The translations under genes were made by a program, and so were the position numbers. From NCBI RefSeq assembly GCF_001282115.1, contig NZ_LJBR01000064.1:42244-106243 (forward strand): DNA of 64,000 nt. The letters run 5' to 3'. The DNA is from Streptomyces sp. NRRL B-24085. Lineage in GTDB: Bacteria > Actinomycetota > Actinomycetes > Streptomycetales > Streptomycetaceae. This document shows, one piece after another, positions 63,865 through 64,000 of this stretch (position 1 is the first letter of the stretch; each line of letters opens with the position of its first letter). The notes beneath the pieces are model-generated. The model made no database searches and was not told the DNA's origin. It was given only the letters and a program-made list of their open reading frames with translations.

Positions 63865-64000
63865 CGCCTTTCGATCTTTTCGGGACGTGCATACGAAGAG
63901 CTTGTGGGGGGGCTTGCGGATCAGTTCCGCCGTGCGGTGTCGGGTGGGGCGACGGGGGAGTGCGCGACGGCCGGCCCGGCCGGGGGTGTCCCCCGTCGCC
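63865..64000. other. Upstream region of the sugar ABC operon, to the window edge
   Basis: 136 bp from the binding-protein start to the right edge. It is very GC-rich and contains no gene start or clear palindrome. AAAGG, the ribosome site of the binding-protein gene, is at the left end. Confidence 0.4.

Overview
The window is about 72% GC with strongly GC-biased third codon positions. Genes are densely packed, start-stop overlaps are common, and GTG or TTG starts are frequent. Gene content is typical of Streptomyces or a close relative: two-component and MarR/IclR/TetR regulators, twin-arginine lipoproteins, ATPase-less sugar ABC operons, and a tkt-tal-zwf-opcA-pgi-gnd operon. No rRNA, tRNA, CRISPR array, intact insertion sequence or plasmid function was found.

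Layout. 1-4061: end of a peptide-type solute-binding protein, a fused DppB/DppC-like permease, an MFS transporter and a GNAT acetyltransferase. 4523-15183: the most unusual region, an apparent uncharacterised biosynthetic locus. It holds a CDP-alcohol phosphatidyltransferase, a zinc-less MDR dehydrogenase, a pterin-synthase-like protein with a broken metal and cysteine site, a GT4 glycosyltransferase, a methyltransferase, a flippase-like membrane protein, a creatininase-family hydrolase, GTP cyclohydrolase II, a FAD oxidoreductase, and homologues of both yeast saccharopine dehydrogenases (LYS1 and LYS9). 15216-17689: serine hydrolase, PPOX and VOC proteins. 17705-20880: a quinate/shikimate uptake and dehydrogenase locus with a TetR regulator and two palindromic operators. 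20867-22330: a beta-helix membrane protein. 22430-31263: the minus-strand pentose phosphate operon.

31410-36146: AraC regulator, VOC protein, secreted phosphoesterase, MFS and TolB-like proteins. 36204-37589: a secreted GH16 glucanase behind a CebR-like palindrome. 38038-43789: SDR with its divergent regulator, L,D-transpeptidase lipoprotein, and an MMPL exporter with decayed copies of its own 3' end downstream. 43993-46258: VOC protein and a NarL-type two-component system. 46317-51505: MarR and IclR regulators divergent from a four-gene operon whose composition matches the p-hydroxycinnamate (cou) pathway. 51506-52920: a small membrane protein and a Crp/Fnr regulator. 52921-54231: a 1.3-kb gene-poor, AT-richer stretch with CRP-like sites, a terminator and a possible gene remnant. 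54232-63864: a sugar ABC importer operon with a GH2 beta-galactosidase and two exported phosphoesterase-like proteins.

How genes work together. In the 4.5-15.2 kb locus, GTP cyclohydrolase II would supply a diaminopyrimidine. The pterin-fold and creatininase-like proteins could reshape it, and the saccharopine pair could turn an aldehyde into an amine with glutamate as donor. The glycosyltransferase, methyltransferase, CDP-alcohol transferase and flippase-like protein suggest a modified, perhaps lipid-linked product. This is inference from content and overlaps, not an established pathway. The pentose phosphate operon would supply NADPH and sugar phosphates. The cou-like, quinate/shikimate, beta-glucan and galactoside loci fit a soil saprophyte living on plant material.
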